Shown here piece after piece: positions 11,269 to 24,332 of a DNA stretch of 64,000 bases. Every line of letters starts with the position of its first letter. The first letter of the stretch is position 1. This DNA comes from Phaeosaccion multiseriatum. Its lineage: Eukaryota > Ochrophyta, other classes. The DNA lies in assembly GCA_965112735.1 (NCBI GenBank), contig OZ218961.1:2604001-2668000 (forward strand), read 5' to 3'. The notes beneath the pieces are model-generated. The model was not told the origin of the DNA, searched no databases, and saw nothing but the letters and a program-made list of their open reading frames with translations. Position numbers and translations under genes: made by a program.

Positions 11269-13481
11269 ATGCAGACCCACGCCTTCAGCTGCGAGGTAAG
11301 CAAGCAATATCCGGCGGCTAAAAGGACCAATGCCACTGACTGCTCCAAGAATCCACTCGCTCACTCACTCAATCCTTCGCCCCCCTCTCACGTCCTGCTG
11401 TTGTACGTTGCACGCATTGTGCGTGGCAGCAGGCCACGCGCCTGCGCGAAGCCATTACCTGGGATCAGAGCGACCAGAGCATCAAGAAGGTGCAAGCGGC
11501 TGTAAGGGCCCTCGTCGAGAAGAACGGAGGGAGGAAGGCATGCTTGGACGAACGCCTCAGCCAGTCAGGACACGTTGCTCTGCTCATGGCGGTTCTTCGA
11601 CGAAGGTGTGACGTCGTTGCGCTTCTGCTGCAAGAGGGAGCGTCACCCGATCCTCGGGATCGCTCCATGGACATGACTGTGTTGGCGTACGCCTGCTATC
11701 TGGACGACGCTCCCATCGCACAACACCTCCTCTCTGCGGGCGCCAAGGTCGATGGAAGAATGGAGGATGGACGCACCGCCTTGATGGCCGCATCCGAGAT
11801 GGGGCATTATGCAGTGGTGCAGCAGCTTCTTTCTGCTGGTGCACAGGTGGATTTCGTGGGGACGAAGGGCTTTACAGCGCTCCATGAAGCCGCACGTGCA
11901 GGACACAAGGCTGTGGTGCAGCAGCTTCTTTCAGCTGGTGCACAAGTGGACAAGCCAGATCGATTCGGCGGCACGAGAGCCTTGTATTGGGCCTCCCAGG
12001 AGGGGCATCATGCAGTGGTGGAGCAGCTTCTTTCGGCTGGTGCGGAGGAGGATTTGGTAGCAATGAATGGCTTTACGGCGCTCCATGAAGCCGCACGCGC
12101 AGGACACCATAGAGTGGTACAGGAGCTTCTTTCCGCTGGGGCACGGGTGGACAAACCAGATCGACGCGGCGGTGCGGGAGCCTTGTATTGGGCCTCCCTG
12201 GAGGGGCATCATGTAGTGGTGCAGCAGCTTCTTTCCGCTGGTGCGCAGGTGAATTCGGCAGGGATGAAGGGCTTTACAGCGCTCCATGAAGCTTCATCGA
12301 AAGGACATTCGCCCGTGGTGCAGCAGCTGCTTTCAGCTGGGGCGCAGGTGGACAGGACGGGTCCTTACGGCTCGACTGCCTTGCAGTTCGCCTCTTGTCG
12401 AGGGCACGATGCGGTGGTGGAGCAGCTTCTATCAGCAGGCGCACACGTGGACCGCCAAGATCTGAGAGGATTTACGGCACTTCACGTGGCCTCACTTGTA
12501 GATCATGGCAAGGTCGTACAGCAGCTTCTCTCAGCTGGTGCGCAGGTGGACATGACCGACTGGGATGGTGCTACGGCCCTGCTTCATGCCTGCCAGGCGG
12601 GTCATCATTCCGTGGTGCAGCAGCTTCTGTCCGCCGGCTCTCGTCCCAACCAGGTGGACGTTCGCATCCCTCAAGGCGGGACCCCATTGTTACTGGCCGC
12701 CCAAGGAGGCCACCACAGGACCATACAGGTGCTGCTCACCTCCGGGGCAGATGCAAACCTCGGACACTCTGGTGGATGGTTTCCGCTGGCTGGGGCAAGT
12801 ATGAACGGCCATGGCATTGTGGTGGAGCAGCTCATCGACGCGGGTGCGGACCTGGAGAGTCGTAGTGGGACGAGAAGGAGAACGGCGCTGATGATTGCAG
12901 CTTTGGAAGGGCACCCAAGTGTCGTGCGACAGCTGCTGATGGCTGGTGCAGAGGTGAATGCAATCAGTGACGACGGATACGAAGCGATACACCTGGCGTC
13001 CTTGGCTGGCCGTGATGATGTCCTGCCGGAGCTCATCTCAGGAGGTACCGATGTAGAGACGCTTTCTGCTGAGGCGACTACAGCTCTGTGTTATGCTGCA
13101 GAAAAGGGCCATGAGGCAGTAATCGATGAGCTGCTGGCCGCGGGGGCTGATCCTGACCACGGTGGCGACGCCCCCCCTGGGATGCCCTTGTTTCGTGCCG
13201 CACAAGAGGGTCACATCGACGCGGTGCTGCAGCTGCTCTCAGGAGGGGCCTCTCTGGCGGAGGCCCTGGCTCGAGCCCGACAGGTCAACGACTCAGACTG
13301 TGTGAAGTTGCTCCAGGACGCGCACAGACAGCTCTTTGCGTCACAGAGCGCGTTGGATGTGATGCGGACGTGCGACCCTGTCTTTGGCAAGGAGCGAGGG
13401 CGGACGGTGTCAGAGAGAGACATTTACCCAGAGGCGCTGCAGGATGTGGCGTCTGAGATAGGGGATGACGGTGTTTGCTAG
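11269..13481 (+). CDS. Ankyrin-repeat protein
   Basis: Exon 1 (11269-11295, MQTHAFSCE) and exon 2 (11430-13481) join in phase 0 and give 692 residues. A helical lead-in (residues 10-60) is followed by about 17 consecutive 33-residue ankyrin repeats with the usual TALHEAARAGH helix and VVQQLLSAGAQVD turn. The C-terminal ~70 residues have no repeat and no domain I recognise. Ankyrin stacks are protein-binding surfaces; no catalytic domain, transmembrane segment or signal peptide accompanies them, so the partner is unknown. Repeats 3-10 are strikingly alike (QQLLSAGAQVD recurs almost verbatim), which suggests recent repeat multiplication or gene conversion. Unlike its neighbours the coding region has almost no low-complexity sequence. 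The long second exon contrasts with the heavily interrupted genes nearby. Confidence 0.88.
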
Positions 13482-13910
13482 TCAGCTCGAGGGTTCAATA
13501 CCTACCTGGTGCAAAGGTTTGATAGGTATCGTAGGACGGGGGTGCTTGAATGCATGCATGCCTGCATGTTGCGCCGTACGTGCTCGCAGGATAGAGAGCG
13601 TCAAAGACGCGGACACAAGACTAATTTTTTTAATCAGTCTATTCTTTTTTATCGTCCCTTGTTATCATAGACGCTCACGTTTTTTTACCTTTATCAACAC
13701 CCTCGTCCCCGTCCATCAGCAACGTCCACTCTTCCTCATTTCACAGTATACACAATTGAATTGAGGGGGGGGAAGAAAGAATGACATCACAGAACCCACA
13801 GCATGGAAGATGCTATTGTACGATCGTGCGCTCGCTCCGTGCCTACCTATTTGACATAGCCTCCCTGTCTGACGCTGCCTGAGGCTCAAACGCCTGAGGC
13901 TGAAACGACA
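13482..13910. other. Convergent intergenic region, 429 bp
   Basis: It holds the 3' UTRs of the ankyrin gene and the unrecognised minus-strand gene. A T-rich patch (13625-13690) and a run of nine G at 13764-13772 are the only features I see. Confidence 0.5.
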
Positions 13911-14941
13911 TCACACCGTTGTGTTGTCCATCTGCTGAGCGACAGGGGTTGCAGAGTCCCATCCGATCCACTCCACCGCGATGTCCCTGCCCAGCTTATC
14001 CTTGAGCGACATGAGCACTTGGTGCATCCTCGCGGCCTGCTTGGAGCCCGGCACGATCTCGAGGGTGCGGATCATCCCCTGGGCAGACTCGATGTCGATT
14101 TTCTGCACCAAGGTGTATTTGTCCCCCGCCCAGCTCACCTACGTGTTTTGATAGTAGAGCAGAGGAACGCAGCAGGGCACAGCATACGCAGCAGCAGCAG
14201 CAGCAGCAGCAGCAGCACGGTCGTCAGCAGCAGTACCAGTTGATAGGAACGCTACGAAGGGAGGGTATGGTTGTTGAGCCAAAGGCCACGTACCACGGCA
14301 CTCATTGCGCCCATCGCTCCCTCCTCTCACCTTGCCACACGCGTTGCCAATAGCTTCCTCTACCCACTCTGCCGTGAGCTTCGGAGAATCGGACAGTCCC
14401 TCCTTCCCTTGATACACTTGCGGTACTCGGTATTGGTTCCCGATGTCATTCGGTTTGTACCAAGGGTCGTGGGGGAGGATTGGGCGCAAGCCTATGCACG
14501 TGGGTACACTGCAGCACACGCTTCGGTAAACCATTGTCATGTAGAAGTTTGCAAGCGATGCGTAAGACTTGATGTCGAGCTTCCTATCTGCTGGAACCCA
14601 GACCATACCAGTTGGTGGAAGTTAGGGTCGAGGAGTAAATGTAGGTGAGTTGAGTGAGTGAGTGAGTGAGTGAGTGAGTGAGTGAGTGAGTAAGTGGTTG
14701 AGTGAGTGTGTGACGACTGATGAGGAGCAAGAGGAAGGAAAAAAGGGGGAAGTTAGGAGTTGGTCAACTCGGGAAGATGATGAGCGAAGAGGCCGGGGCC
14801 AAGTGAGTAATGTCGACATCCAAGCGTCGTCTTCTTCACAGGCTGATCCTGGCGCGCACTTGAGCCCAGACAAAAAAAAACCAGCTGTCTTCCATTCCAA
14901 GGGTGCTTTAAGCCGATCGTCAGCCTCCTTCCCCAGCTCTT
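13911..14941 (-). CDS. Unrecognised protein, 5' end unresolved
   Basis: Three exons are supported by frame and splice sites: about 14941-14840, 14590-14331 and 14138-13911 (stop TGA at 13913-13911). They give about 195 residues. The 14590 acceptor is preceded by a CCCTAAC branch-like element. No ATG lies in frame in the first exon; it follows a TTCAG acceptor at 14942, so a further upstream exon is expected, antisense to GPN1. The protein is mostly soluble, with a Cys-containing middle (YRSVCCSVPTCIG), a WVEEAIGNACGKV segment and an acidic/hydrophobic end (KIDIESAQGMIRTLEIVPG). I do not recognise the family. Introns hold a GCA triplet run and a GAGT repeat. Confidence 0.5.
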
Positions 14942-14957
14942 CTGAAGTGGGAGGAAG

Positions 14958-17900
14958 ATGGCGACAGAGGACAAAGGAAAAGGCGGGTTGTCTGCATCAG
15001 CCACCACCTCTAGCGACGAGAGAGTAAACCTCTCCCCTCAGCCCCCTCCAGCGGCAGCAGCAGCGGGAACAGAAGAAGAGCTTGTAGTGGAGGGGCAAGA
15101 GAGGAAAGGAGGAGAAGCAGCGCCAGCAGCAGGGGCAGAGAATCCCCTCCCACCGCAACCTCCACGAGAGGGCAGGGATGGAGACAGCGGAAGTGGCGGA
15201 GGAAGCAGCGGCGGCGGCGGAACAGCAGCAGCCGCAGCAACAACGGAAGTAGGAGGGGGAGGAGGAGGAGGAGTAGGAGGAGTAGGAGGAGGAGGAGGAG
15301 GAGGGGACGTCAAGGAGCACATCAGGACTCGGCGGAGAAAGCCCGTGGTGGTGATTGTGATGGGCATGGCGGGCACAGGAAAGACCACGCTGCTGCAGCG
15401 AATCAACCTGTACATGGACGAGAATGGAAAGAAGAGCTACTTCATCAACTTGGACCCCGCCGTCAAGGTGAGTGAACGCAGTACTTGCTTATGCTTACTG
15501 GATGGAAAACTGGAGGGTAATTCAATGGGAGATGGAAGATCAAGAGGAAGAATAGCCTCAAAGGGGTGGACCGTTTCAGTCCTCTCTTTGTTTTTGGACA
15601 GGCGCCTTGCGTTGCTCAGCGAATGGCCGCCTTTCTCTCCTTCTCTCCCCATGTTTGCCCTCCTCTTCCTCCTCTTCCCTCCCCTCACCTCCATCGCCCC
15701 CCCGGCCCCCACATACCCAACCTCTCGCGACTCTTTCAGCAAGTTCCGTTCGCCGCCAACATCGACATCCGCGACACTGTCAACTACAGAGAGGTCATGA
15801 CCCAGTACGGCCTCGGGCCAAATGGAGCAATCATGACGTCTCTCAACCTCTTCGCCACACGATTCGACCAAGTAAGTGGCCATAGGGACATGGGGAGGGA
15901 AAGTAGTTTACTGTGGAGAGCGAGCAGGACTTCCTCCTTGTGTTTCCATGTCGGCATTCCCAGCGTCTTGCTGGCCCATCTCGCACGCCCTTCACTCCGA
16001 CGTGACGTGACCCGCCCTCTGCCCTTGCGGCTATCCTGACACCAAGGCGTATCTCTCTCACTTTCTCCCTCCCCCCCTCTTTCCCTCCCTCCCTCTCTCC
16101 CTCTCTCCCCCTCTCCCTCTCTCCCCCTCTCCCTCCCTCCCTCTCTCCCTCCCTCCCTCCCTCCCCCCCTCCCTCCCTCCCTCCCTCCCTGCCTCCTCCA
16201 TTCTCTCTTGAATAAGGTTCTGGGGCTTGTGGAAGCGCGCGCTGACTCCGACGAAGAGCTCGACTACGTCTTCATTGACACCCCAGGCCAGATTGAAGTC
16301 TTTACATGGTCCGCCTCCGGGCAGATCATCACCGAACTCTTGGCTGCCTCCTTCCCCACCATTCTGCTCTTTACCGTGGACACTCCGCGTACCACCAACC
16401 CCACCACCTTCATGAGCAACATGCTCTACGCTTGCAGGTGTGTGTATGGGTGTGCGTGTGTGGGTGCGTGTGTGGGTGCGTGTGTGCGTGTGGGTGTGTA
16501 AGTGCGTGTGTGAGCGTGTGAGTGAGGGTGTGTGTGCGCATGTGTGTGTATGTGTGTGTGTGAGTGAGTGAGGGTGTGCGTGTGTGTATGTGTGTGTATG
16601 TGTGTGGTTGGGTGGGTGATTGGAGGTGTTTGAAAGCATTCATCCACCAACGTATTGTGTTTCAATCACCCCCAACTCCCTCCCTTCCCTCCCTCCATCC
16701 CTCCCCTCCTCCCCTCCTCCCTCCTCCCCTCCCCTCCCCTCCCCTCCCCTCCCCTTTCCTCCCTCCCTTCCCCTCAGCATCCTGTACAAGAGCCGTCTTC
16801 CTCTCGTGGCCACATTCACAAAGAGTGACGTCATGCCTGCGGACTTTGCTCTGGAGTGGATGACAGACTTTGAGAAGTTTCAGGTGGGTAAGAAGTGAGA
16901 GATGGGGTGGAGGAGGGATAGGGTAAGAAGGTGAGGGTGAGAAAGGAGGGAAGGGGGAGGGAATAGTAAAAACGGTGAGTAAGAGAGGGGAGGGAAGGGG
17001 AAAGGATGAGGGGGTGAAGTGAGGCACATCGGGGGCGAAACTTCGTCTTCTGCAATACTTTCTCTACACACACACTCTCTCTCTCACACCACTCACCCAA
17101 GCACTCACTCACTCACTCACTCACTCATTCACTCACTGACCATTCACTCACTCACCCACTCACTCGCTCACTCATTTACTTCCTAACTAACTCACTCACT
17201 CACCCACCCACCCACCCACCCACCCACCCACCCACCCATCCTTACAGTAACTCACTCACATACTCATCCACCCACCTACCCACTCACCCACCCACCCGCC
17301 CACTCACTCATTCACTCGCCCACCCACCCCGCAGGAGGCTCTGGATAAGAGTAAAGATCAGTCGTACATGAGCAGTTTGAATCGTAGTTTGAACCTCGTG
17401 CTCGAGGAGTTTTATAGCACCATCAAGACGGCGTGTGTGAGCTCAGCAGACGGAGCGGGCATGCCACAGCTCATGAAGGTCCGTAGGGAAGGAGGGGATG
17501 GAGGGAGGGAGGGAGGGAGGGAGGGGAGGGGGAGGAAGGAAGGAAGGAAGGAAGGGGGGGGGGAAGAGGAGGGCAGGGAGGGAGGGAGGGAGGGAGAGCA
17601 GAGGAGGGAGGGAGGGAGAGCGGAGGAGGGAGGGAGGGGGGGGGGGAGGGAGGGAGGGCGGGGATGGAAGGGGAGTGGAGGGAGGAGGAGAGGGAATGGG
17701 AGGGAGGTGCGAGAGAAGGAAGGCGGAGGGTGTCTATACCGTAGCTCAACACTATCCCTCTTGTCCAGAGTCCTTCTTTCATCCAACATAAACCAACGTG
17801 TTTGTGCATACGTGTGTGTGCGTGTGCGTATGTGCGTGTGCAGGCAATCGACGAGGCTGCGGTGGAGTTTGAAACAGACTATCTTCCCGATCTTGAGCAA

Positions 17901-18239
17901 AGAATGCAGGCTGCACAAAAGGTCAAGGAGGACGAGAAGGCAGACAGCATGCGGCGGTTAATGAAGGATCTTGCGGTGGGCAAGGGTGACAAAGTGGTGT
18001 TGGATGGGGGGGCAGGGCAGGAGCCAGGCTCAGCAGTTGGTGATACAGCCGCAGGACGAGGAGGAGGAGGAGGAGGAGGAGGAGGAGGAGGAGGAGGAGG
18101 AGGAGGAGGAGGAGGAGGAGGGGTAGACGGAGAAGACGAGGATGATGGAAGGATCAGAGGAGAGGAAGGCTTGAACACACCTCAGGGACACTTGCCCGCT
18201 GTGAGTATACAGAACAGAGGGAGCAAGAGAGGCACGTAG
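14958..18239 (+). CDS. GPN1: GPN-loop GTPase 1 (GPN1/Npa3 family)
   Basis: Six exons (14958-15467, 15740-15871, 16217-16437, 16778-16883, 17335-17478, 17844-18239) give 502 residues. Motifs: P-loop GMAGTGKTT at residues 136-144, the signature GPN loop in [16 protein letters not shown] (GPN at 196-198), the G3 motif DTPGQ at 235-239 and the G4 motif TKSD at 302-305. GPN1 works as a dimer with GPN3 in assembly and nuclear import of RNA polymerase II. The first ~125 residues are an extra Ala/Gly/Glu-rich extension absent from yeast and human GPN1, and the acidic tail carries a 20-residue Gly run. The tail also contains a copy of the dispersed 15-mer (18034). The final exon reads to TAG; a GTGAGT at 18200 could be a donor instead. 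Its start is only 16 bp from the nearest minus-strand exon. Confidence 0.93.
18034..18048 (+). repeat. Dispersed 15-mer, copy 3
   Basis: Exact copy in the last GPN1 exon, read as AVGDTA, immediately before a GGA run. Confidence 0.9.
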
Positions 18240-18419
18240 AGAGGAGGAGGAGGAGGAGGATATATATATATATATTATATATATATACATATATTCGAAA
18301 GCGAATACTCAAAAAAGGCTTCGTGTTAATAATAATACATCGTACAGCAGATCACTACGAGAAGTCACAAAACCGCAGGTTTGTGGATAGAGAAATGTTG
18401 GTTGTTTGTCCCTCAGTCC
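18240..18419. other. Shared 3' region between GPN1 and the SPT3-like gene
   Basis: A 180-bp convergent spacer with a TA repeat (18261-18295) and a small inverted repeat ATTCG-AAA-GCGAAT. It must hold both polyadenylation regions. Confidence 0.5.
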
Positions 18420-18752
18420 CTACTTCTCGTACGGGATGGCGTCCTCAATGACTTGTACAATGCTCTCCGCCGCCGCACTCAGCTCGCCAAGGTCATCCCA
18501 GCGCACCACCGCTTCCCCTCCTGCCGCTACTGCTTCTGCTCCTCCTCCTCCTCCTCCTCCTGCTGCTGCTCCTCCTGCTCCTCCTCCTCCTCCTCCTGCT
18601 CCTGCTCCTGCTCCTCCTCCTCCTGCTGCTGCTGCTGCAGCTGCTGCGGCCTCTTTGCGCGACTCCTTCTTTACTCTCACCTTCTTCGCTTGTCCCTTCG
18701 CGGCGATGGTTGCCACGGTGGAAGGCACAGGAGTATGGACTGAGTCCACGGC

Positions 18753-18784
<32 letters not shown>

Positions 18785-20347
18785 TACCCCCTTTACTACT
18801 AGTGCTACTGCTACTGCTTCTGCCAGTGCTGGTGGTGGTGCCTTTCTTAAGCAAAGACGCCATCTGCGCCATCTGCCCGAGGCCTGTGGTCTTTGCCCCG
18901 CTCCCTCCCGGTCGCCCTCGGACAAGGCTGCTGCTGCTGTTGCTCCACTTGCTATGACTACTGTAGCTTCCGTAGCTGCTGGCGCTGCTGATACCACCGA
19001 TACCCGGTCCGCAAAGGCTCGCCACCAAGGAGGCAGCACCGTCCAGACCTCCTCCTCCTCCTCCTCCTCCCCCATTTCCTCCTCCTGCGGCACCCTCCAC
19101 CCCACCCGCCGGCGCCGCCGCCACATTCACTGGACCGCACAAACTCGCGACACTCACAGAGGGAGAAGTACCAACGTCACTGCCCCCACCGTAACCCGGT
19201 ACACTGCTCGGTCCTCTCATGCCCTCCTTCTCCTCTTTCTTGTCCTCTTCCTCTTCTTCCTTGCCCTCCACCTTTGCTCTTCCTTCTCCTTTGGTCTTGC
19301 TCCCCTCCTCCCGTCCTTTGGCGCCTTTGATCCTTGCCACCGGGCTCACAGGCACCGCATCTTGCTTCTCCGTCGTAGCCGCAGGAGCAGCAGTTGGTGA
19401 TACAACAGCAGGAGCAGCAGCACTCCCAGCACTCCCCACCCGCTCTTGGACAAGGCTGCTACTGCTCCACTTGCTGCGGCTGCTGTAGTTCCCGTAGCTA
19501 CTGGCGCTGCTGATACCGCCCACACCGATACCCGGTCCGCAAAGGCTTGCCACCAAGGATGCACCACCGCCCGGCTCCTGTCCCAACTGCATGATTTCTT
19601 TCTGCTCCGCCTTTACTTCTGCCTTTGCTTCCTCTTTCTCCTCCACCGTAGCCACAACAGCAGCAACCGAAGCACCAACAGGTGTAGCAGCAGGAGCAGG
19701 AAGAGCACCATTAGCGTCAACATCAACGCCGACGCTACTGCTGCTGCTGCTGTTGCCGCCACTGTTGCAGCAGCTACCGTTCCCTGCAGCAGACTCCATA
19801 CCCACAGTCACACCCTCCCCTCCGCTTGCCCCCCCCCCCCTCCGTGGGGAGCATGGAGGCGGGGGTGGCATCTTGCTGCGGGGCCCGTCGTCGTTTCGAC
19901 TCGGGGGAGGGGGTCGCTTCTTACCCTTGCCTCGGGCTGCTGTTGCGCCATTCATCTGCGAGCTTCGTTTCGCCCCTTTCACCGCCTTTGTTGCTAGTGC
20001 CCCTTCCTTCTCCGCCAGCTATCGTCGCGAAAGTGGCACGTCGAGCAAGATGGGCAAAAGAAGGGGAGGAAAGAGAGAGGAAAGAGGGGATAGAAGGAGA
20101 ATGAAAGGAGTGCAATGAGTGAGCGCCAAGGACAAGCACGAGCCATCAGAGAGGAGAGGACCACTCAGAGAGAAAGGGCCACACACACACCTTTCCGGCT
20201 ACTCTCAAGCGACCCCTCCTCACCTCCTCCTCTTCGAACCCCCGCCTCTACGCACACGCACACACACGCACACACACGCACACACACGCACACACACGCA
20301 CACACACGCACACGCACACACACACACACACACACACCCTCCGCCCG

Positions 20348-20431
<84 letters not shown>

Positions 20432-22719
20432 CCGCCCACACACACCTCCCCATCCACCTCAAGCCCCCATCTCCACCAAACTCCACGCACCTCCACCCCC
20501 GATACATACACATCAACACACACGTAAGCACACACATACACAAACACGCGCGCGCACACACACACACACCACATAAACACACCCACAACCCTCCCCCTCA
20601 CACACACACACACATAAACACATCCAACATCCACCCACCCACGCACACACACGCACACACACGCACACACCCACACATAAACACACCCACGCACACATAC
20701 GCACTCACACGCACACACACACACACATACACACACACCCACGCACCTGCTCCAAGGCCCTCTCAATGTCCTTATGCGTGAGTGTCTCTCCCGGCGGCAG
20801 CTCCTGCAAGCGGCCACACCTTGCCCGCAGCGCCGCCTCCACAATCTCTCCCACTCGGTCGTAGGAGAGGAAGGCCAGCGCCTGCATGGTGTGAGCGTAC
20901 AGGTTGCGCTTGGTGGAGGAAAGACCTGCTTGTGGGCACAGGAAGGGGGGGCGGGGAGGGGGAGAGAGGGAGGAGGAGGAGGAGGAGGAGGAGGAGGAGG
21001 AGGGGGGGGGGGAGGGGGAGGGGGAAAGGACGAGGAGGAGGAGGAGGAGGAGGAGGAGGAGGAGGAGGAGGAGGAGGGGGGGGGGGGGGGGCGTGGGCGA
21101 ACGAGGAGGAGCAGAAGCTGACGAGTGAGTACGACCGAAAGACCAGTGCTTGCATGGTGTTGGCGAAAAGGGTGCGCTTGGTCGAAGAGAGGCCTTCTCC
21201 TTCTCGTCATCCTCCTCCTCCTCCTCCTCCTCCTCCTCCTCCTCCTCCTCCTCCTCCTCCTCCTTCTATTACTACTACTCCTAGAACTACTCCTACCCCC
21301 CCCCCCCTAACTCCTTCCCTCCTCCTCCTCCCCCTTCTGGTGCTCACCTAGCCACTCCTTGAACTTGGTCATGTCCGCCTTGGTGTTGCGCTTGCTGCTG
21401 CCCAGGAAGAACACCTCTCTCCTCTTGGTGAACTTCATGTATCGAGCCCGGGCCATGCCGAACGTCCGTCTGTAGTAAGAGTGAGTGAGTGAGTGAGTGA
21501 GTGAGTGAGTGAGTGAGTGAGTGCGTGAGTGAGTGAGTGAGTGAGTGAGTGAATAAGTGAGTGAGTGGGTGAGTGAGTGAGTGAGTGAGTGAGTGAGTGA
21601 GTGAGTGAGCGAGTGAGTGAGTGAGTGAGTGAGTGAGTGAGTGGGTGAGTGAATGAGTGAGTGAGTGAGTGAGTGAGTGACAGAGTGAGTGAGTGAGTGA
21701 GTGAGTGAGTGAGTGAGTGACAGAGTGAGTGAGTGAGTGGGTGAGTGAGTGAGTGAGTGAGTGAGTGAGTGAATAAGTGAGTGAGTGAGTGAGTGAGTGA
21801 GTGAGTGAGTAAGTGAGTGAGTGAGTGAGTGAGTGAGTGAGTGAGTGAGTGCGTGAGTGAGTCAGTGAGTGAGCAAGTGAGTGAGTGGTAAAAAAAAGGA
21901 TAACGAGTGAGTAAAGAAGCACACAACACAGTGAGTGAGCAGTGAGTGAGCAGTGAGTCAATCGGTGAAGGACTCAGTAGTAAGTCAGTCAATGACGGTC
22001 CCACCACCGCACCTGCTGGCGAAGGCCTTCCGCATGAAGAGGCGGTCTCGAGTGGCCTTGGAGGCGCTGATACAGGGGCAGGCAGACACCGCCGCGGAGT
22101 CCAGCACCACCCCTCGCTGCCTTCCGCTGCCATCCTCTCCTCCTCCTCGTCCCTTGATCTTGGTCTTGCTGTTGGTCTTCTTACCGCTGTATCCGGCCGT
22201 AGCTGCTATACTCCTGCCCTTACCCCCCCCACCAGCGTCGTTCTCCTCGTTCTCACTTCGGCTGTCCTCGGCCTCTTGCGCCTCGCCGTCTCCTTCTCCC
22301 CCCTCTTCCCCCTCCTGCCCCTCCTCCTCCTCCCCCCCCTCCTCCTCCTCCTCCTCCCCCTCCTCCTCCTCCTCCTCCTCTTCCTCCATCTCCATCTCCT
22401 CCTCGTCGTCGTCCTCCTCATCATCATCACCGTCCTCAAAGTCGCCCAAATCATCATCTAAGTCGTCGTCCCCATCGCTCGCGTTATCATCGTCATCATC
22501 ATCATCATCCTCTTCGTCGATGCTCTCTTCAAAGTTCCAGCCTTGACTCTTCTTCTTTTGACTTCTGCTTATTCCAGTGCTGCTGCTCCCCTCCTTCTTG
22601 GCCCGAGTGGCAGACGGAGGGGCCTGAGAAGCCTCTGCCTGGCCTTTCGCTTTCTTCCATCTTGCAAACTCCTGAATCTAGAGGACGCAAAAAAACAAAC
22701 AAAAGGGGAGGGAGCAAGC

Positions 22720-22754
<35 letters not shown>

Positions 22755-23221
22755 AGAGGGCGAGTAGAAGGCAGGTATAGAGAGGGGTAGCCGAGCAGAG
22801 GGGCGAAGAAAGGAGCGGCGGCCGAGGCTAGACGGTTAGTCATCTGCGTAGTCGCCATCTGCGTAGTCGCCATCTGCGTGGTCGCCATCTGCGCTACAAC
22901 TGAGCAAACAAGAGTAGAGTGTTTGTCTGTCTATCGCACCGACCCACCTACCGCACGTCTACAGGAACACGTGTGCTGTCAGTATCACTCTACACCCATC
23001 CTTACATATCCTTACATAATGATGACTGTGACACCCATCCTTCATTTTTTGTGGCTGACATCCATCCTTTGAAAATCCTTAGAGAATCCTTACCTCTACA
23101 GGTTTAAGTGCAGCCAACTCCTTGAGGTTTATCCTCCACACCGCGGGCATGTTGTTCTGTGTCTTGATGAGGGGAGTGGCGGCTTCGATGAGAGCCTGCA
23201 GCGGACAGAGAGAGAGGTAAC

Positions 23222-23256
<35 letters not shown>

Positions 23257-24301
23257 AGGGAAAGAAAGAGAGACAGTGGGGGAGGAGAGAGGGATCAGAT
23301 ACAAGAGAGACAGAAAAGATAGAGAGGGAGACTGTGAGGCCGAGAGGAAGGGACGGAGACATCGAGAAAGGAGGTACAGAGGGACGGAGGGCGACCTGTC
23401 TGTACCCCTCTCTGCCTCTTGCCGGTCATATTCGATGAGCATCTGCTGCCATCTGACTAACCTTCATGTACCTGGCGACGGCCTTTTGCAGCGTATTGCT
23501 AATGGCCAAGCATTCGCACATGCGTTTCCCCTTCGCACTACACCGGCACCCCTTAAGCTCGCTTCGATTGTCCCCTGGGGATGGCGCGAGAGCAGAGGAG
23601 GTGCCGCGAACACAAGAGAGGATGATGATGAGCCAAGCCAAGCCAAGCCAAGGGAAGGGAGGGGAACATAGAAACATAGGAATGTCGGAGGATGCAGCTG
23701 CTTGCGGCTCGCGCATATGTGGCAGGGCATGGGGGGGCGGAAATCTGCATGGTCTGGGGCTCTGACTGACTCAAGTCGCCGCTTCCCTTGCGTCGGAGCA
23801 AAAAAAACGGAAGCGTAACCTTCCGTGGGGTGCCGGGCTCTTCCTCTTCCTCAAGGGAGCCACAGGCGGCGACGGCTGTATGTATAGCATCACAGCCCCC
23901 TCTCTCGCCTCCTCGTCCTCGTCCTCTCGTATCCTTCCTTGGTGGTCCTCTCCTCGCTTTCAGTGACATATGCGGACCCCGCTATCACTGCTACTCACCA
24001 AACACGAACATCATATCCGACATCTCCTTGGCGTAGGGTACCATCTTCAGCACGTTGGGTAGAAAGGGTGGGCCCTGAGCCGCCAGATCACGCGCCTTCT
24101 CCTTCTTGGCCTTTGCTCGCTTCTCCTTCGGGCTCAGCTCCTCTTCTTCCTCCTCACTCTCGTCCTCTTCTCGTTGTCGCTTCCGATTGTGCTGGGCACG
24201 GGAGGTGAGCGAGAGGCCGAGGGTGAGAGAGAGAGTGTGTGAGAGAGAGTGGGCGCGGGAGAGACAGGAGGGACAGCAGGCGAGAGTGGGGGAGAGAGAC
24301 G

Positions 24302-24332
<31 letters not shown>

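Noticed and set aside
20119-21210. His/Thr and Val/Cys-rich open frames over the CA repeats
   Set aside because: Dinucleotide repeat translation; the region is the last intron of the SPT3-like gene.
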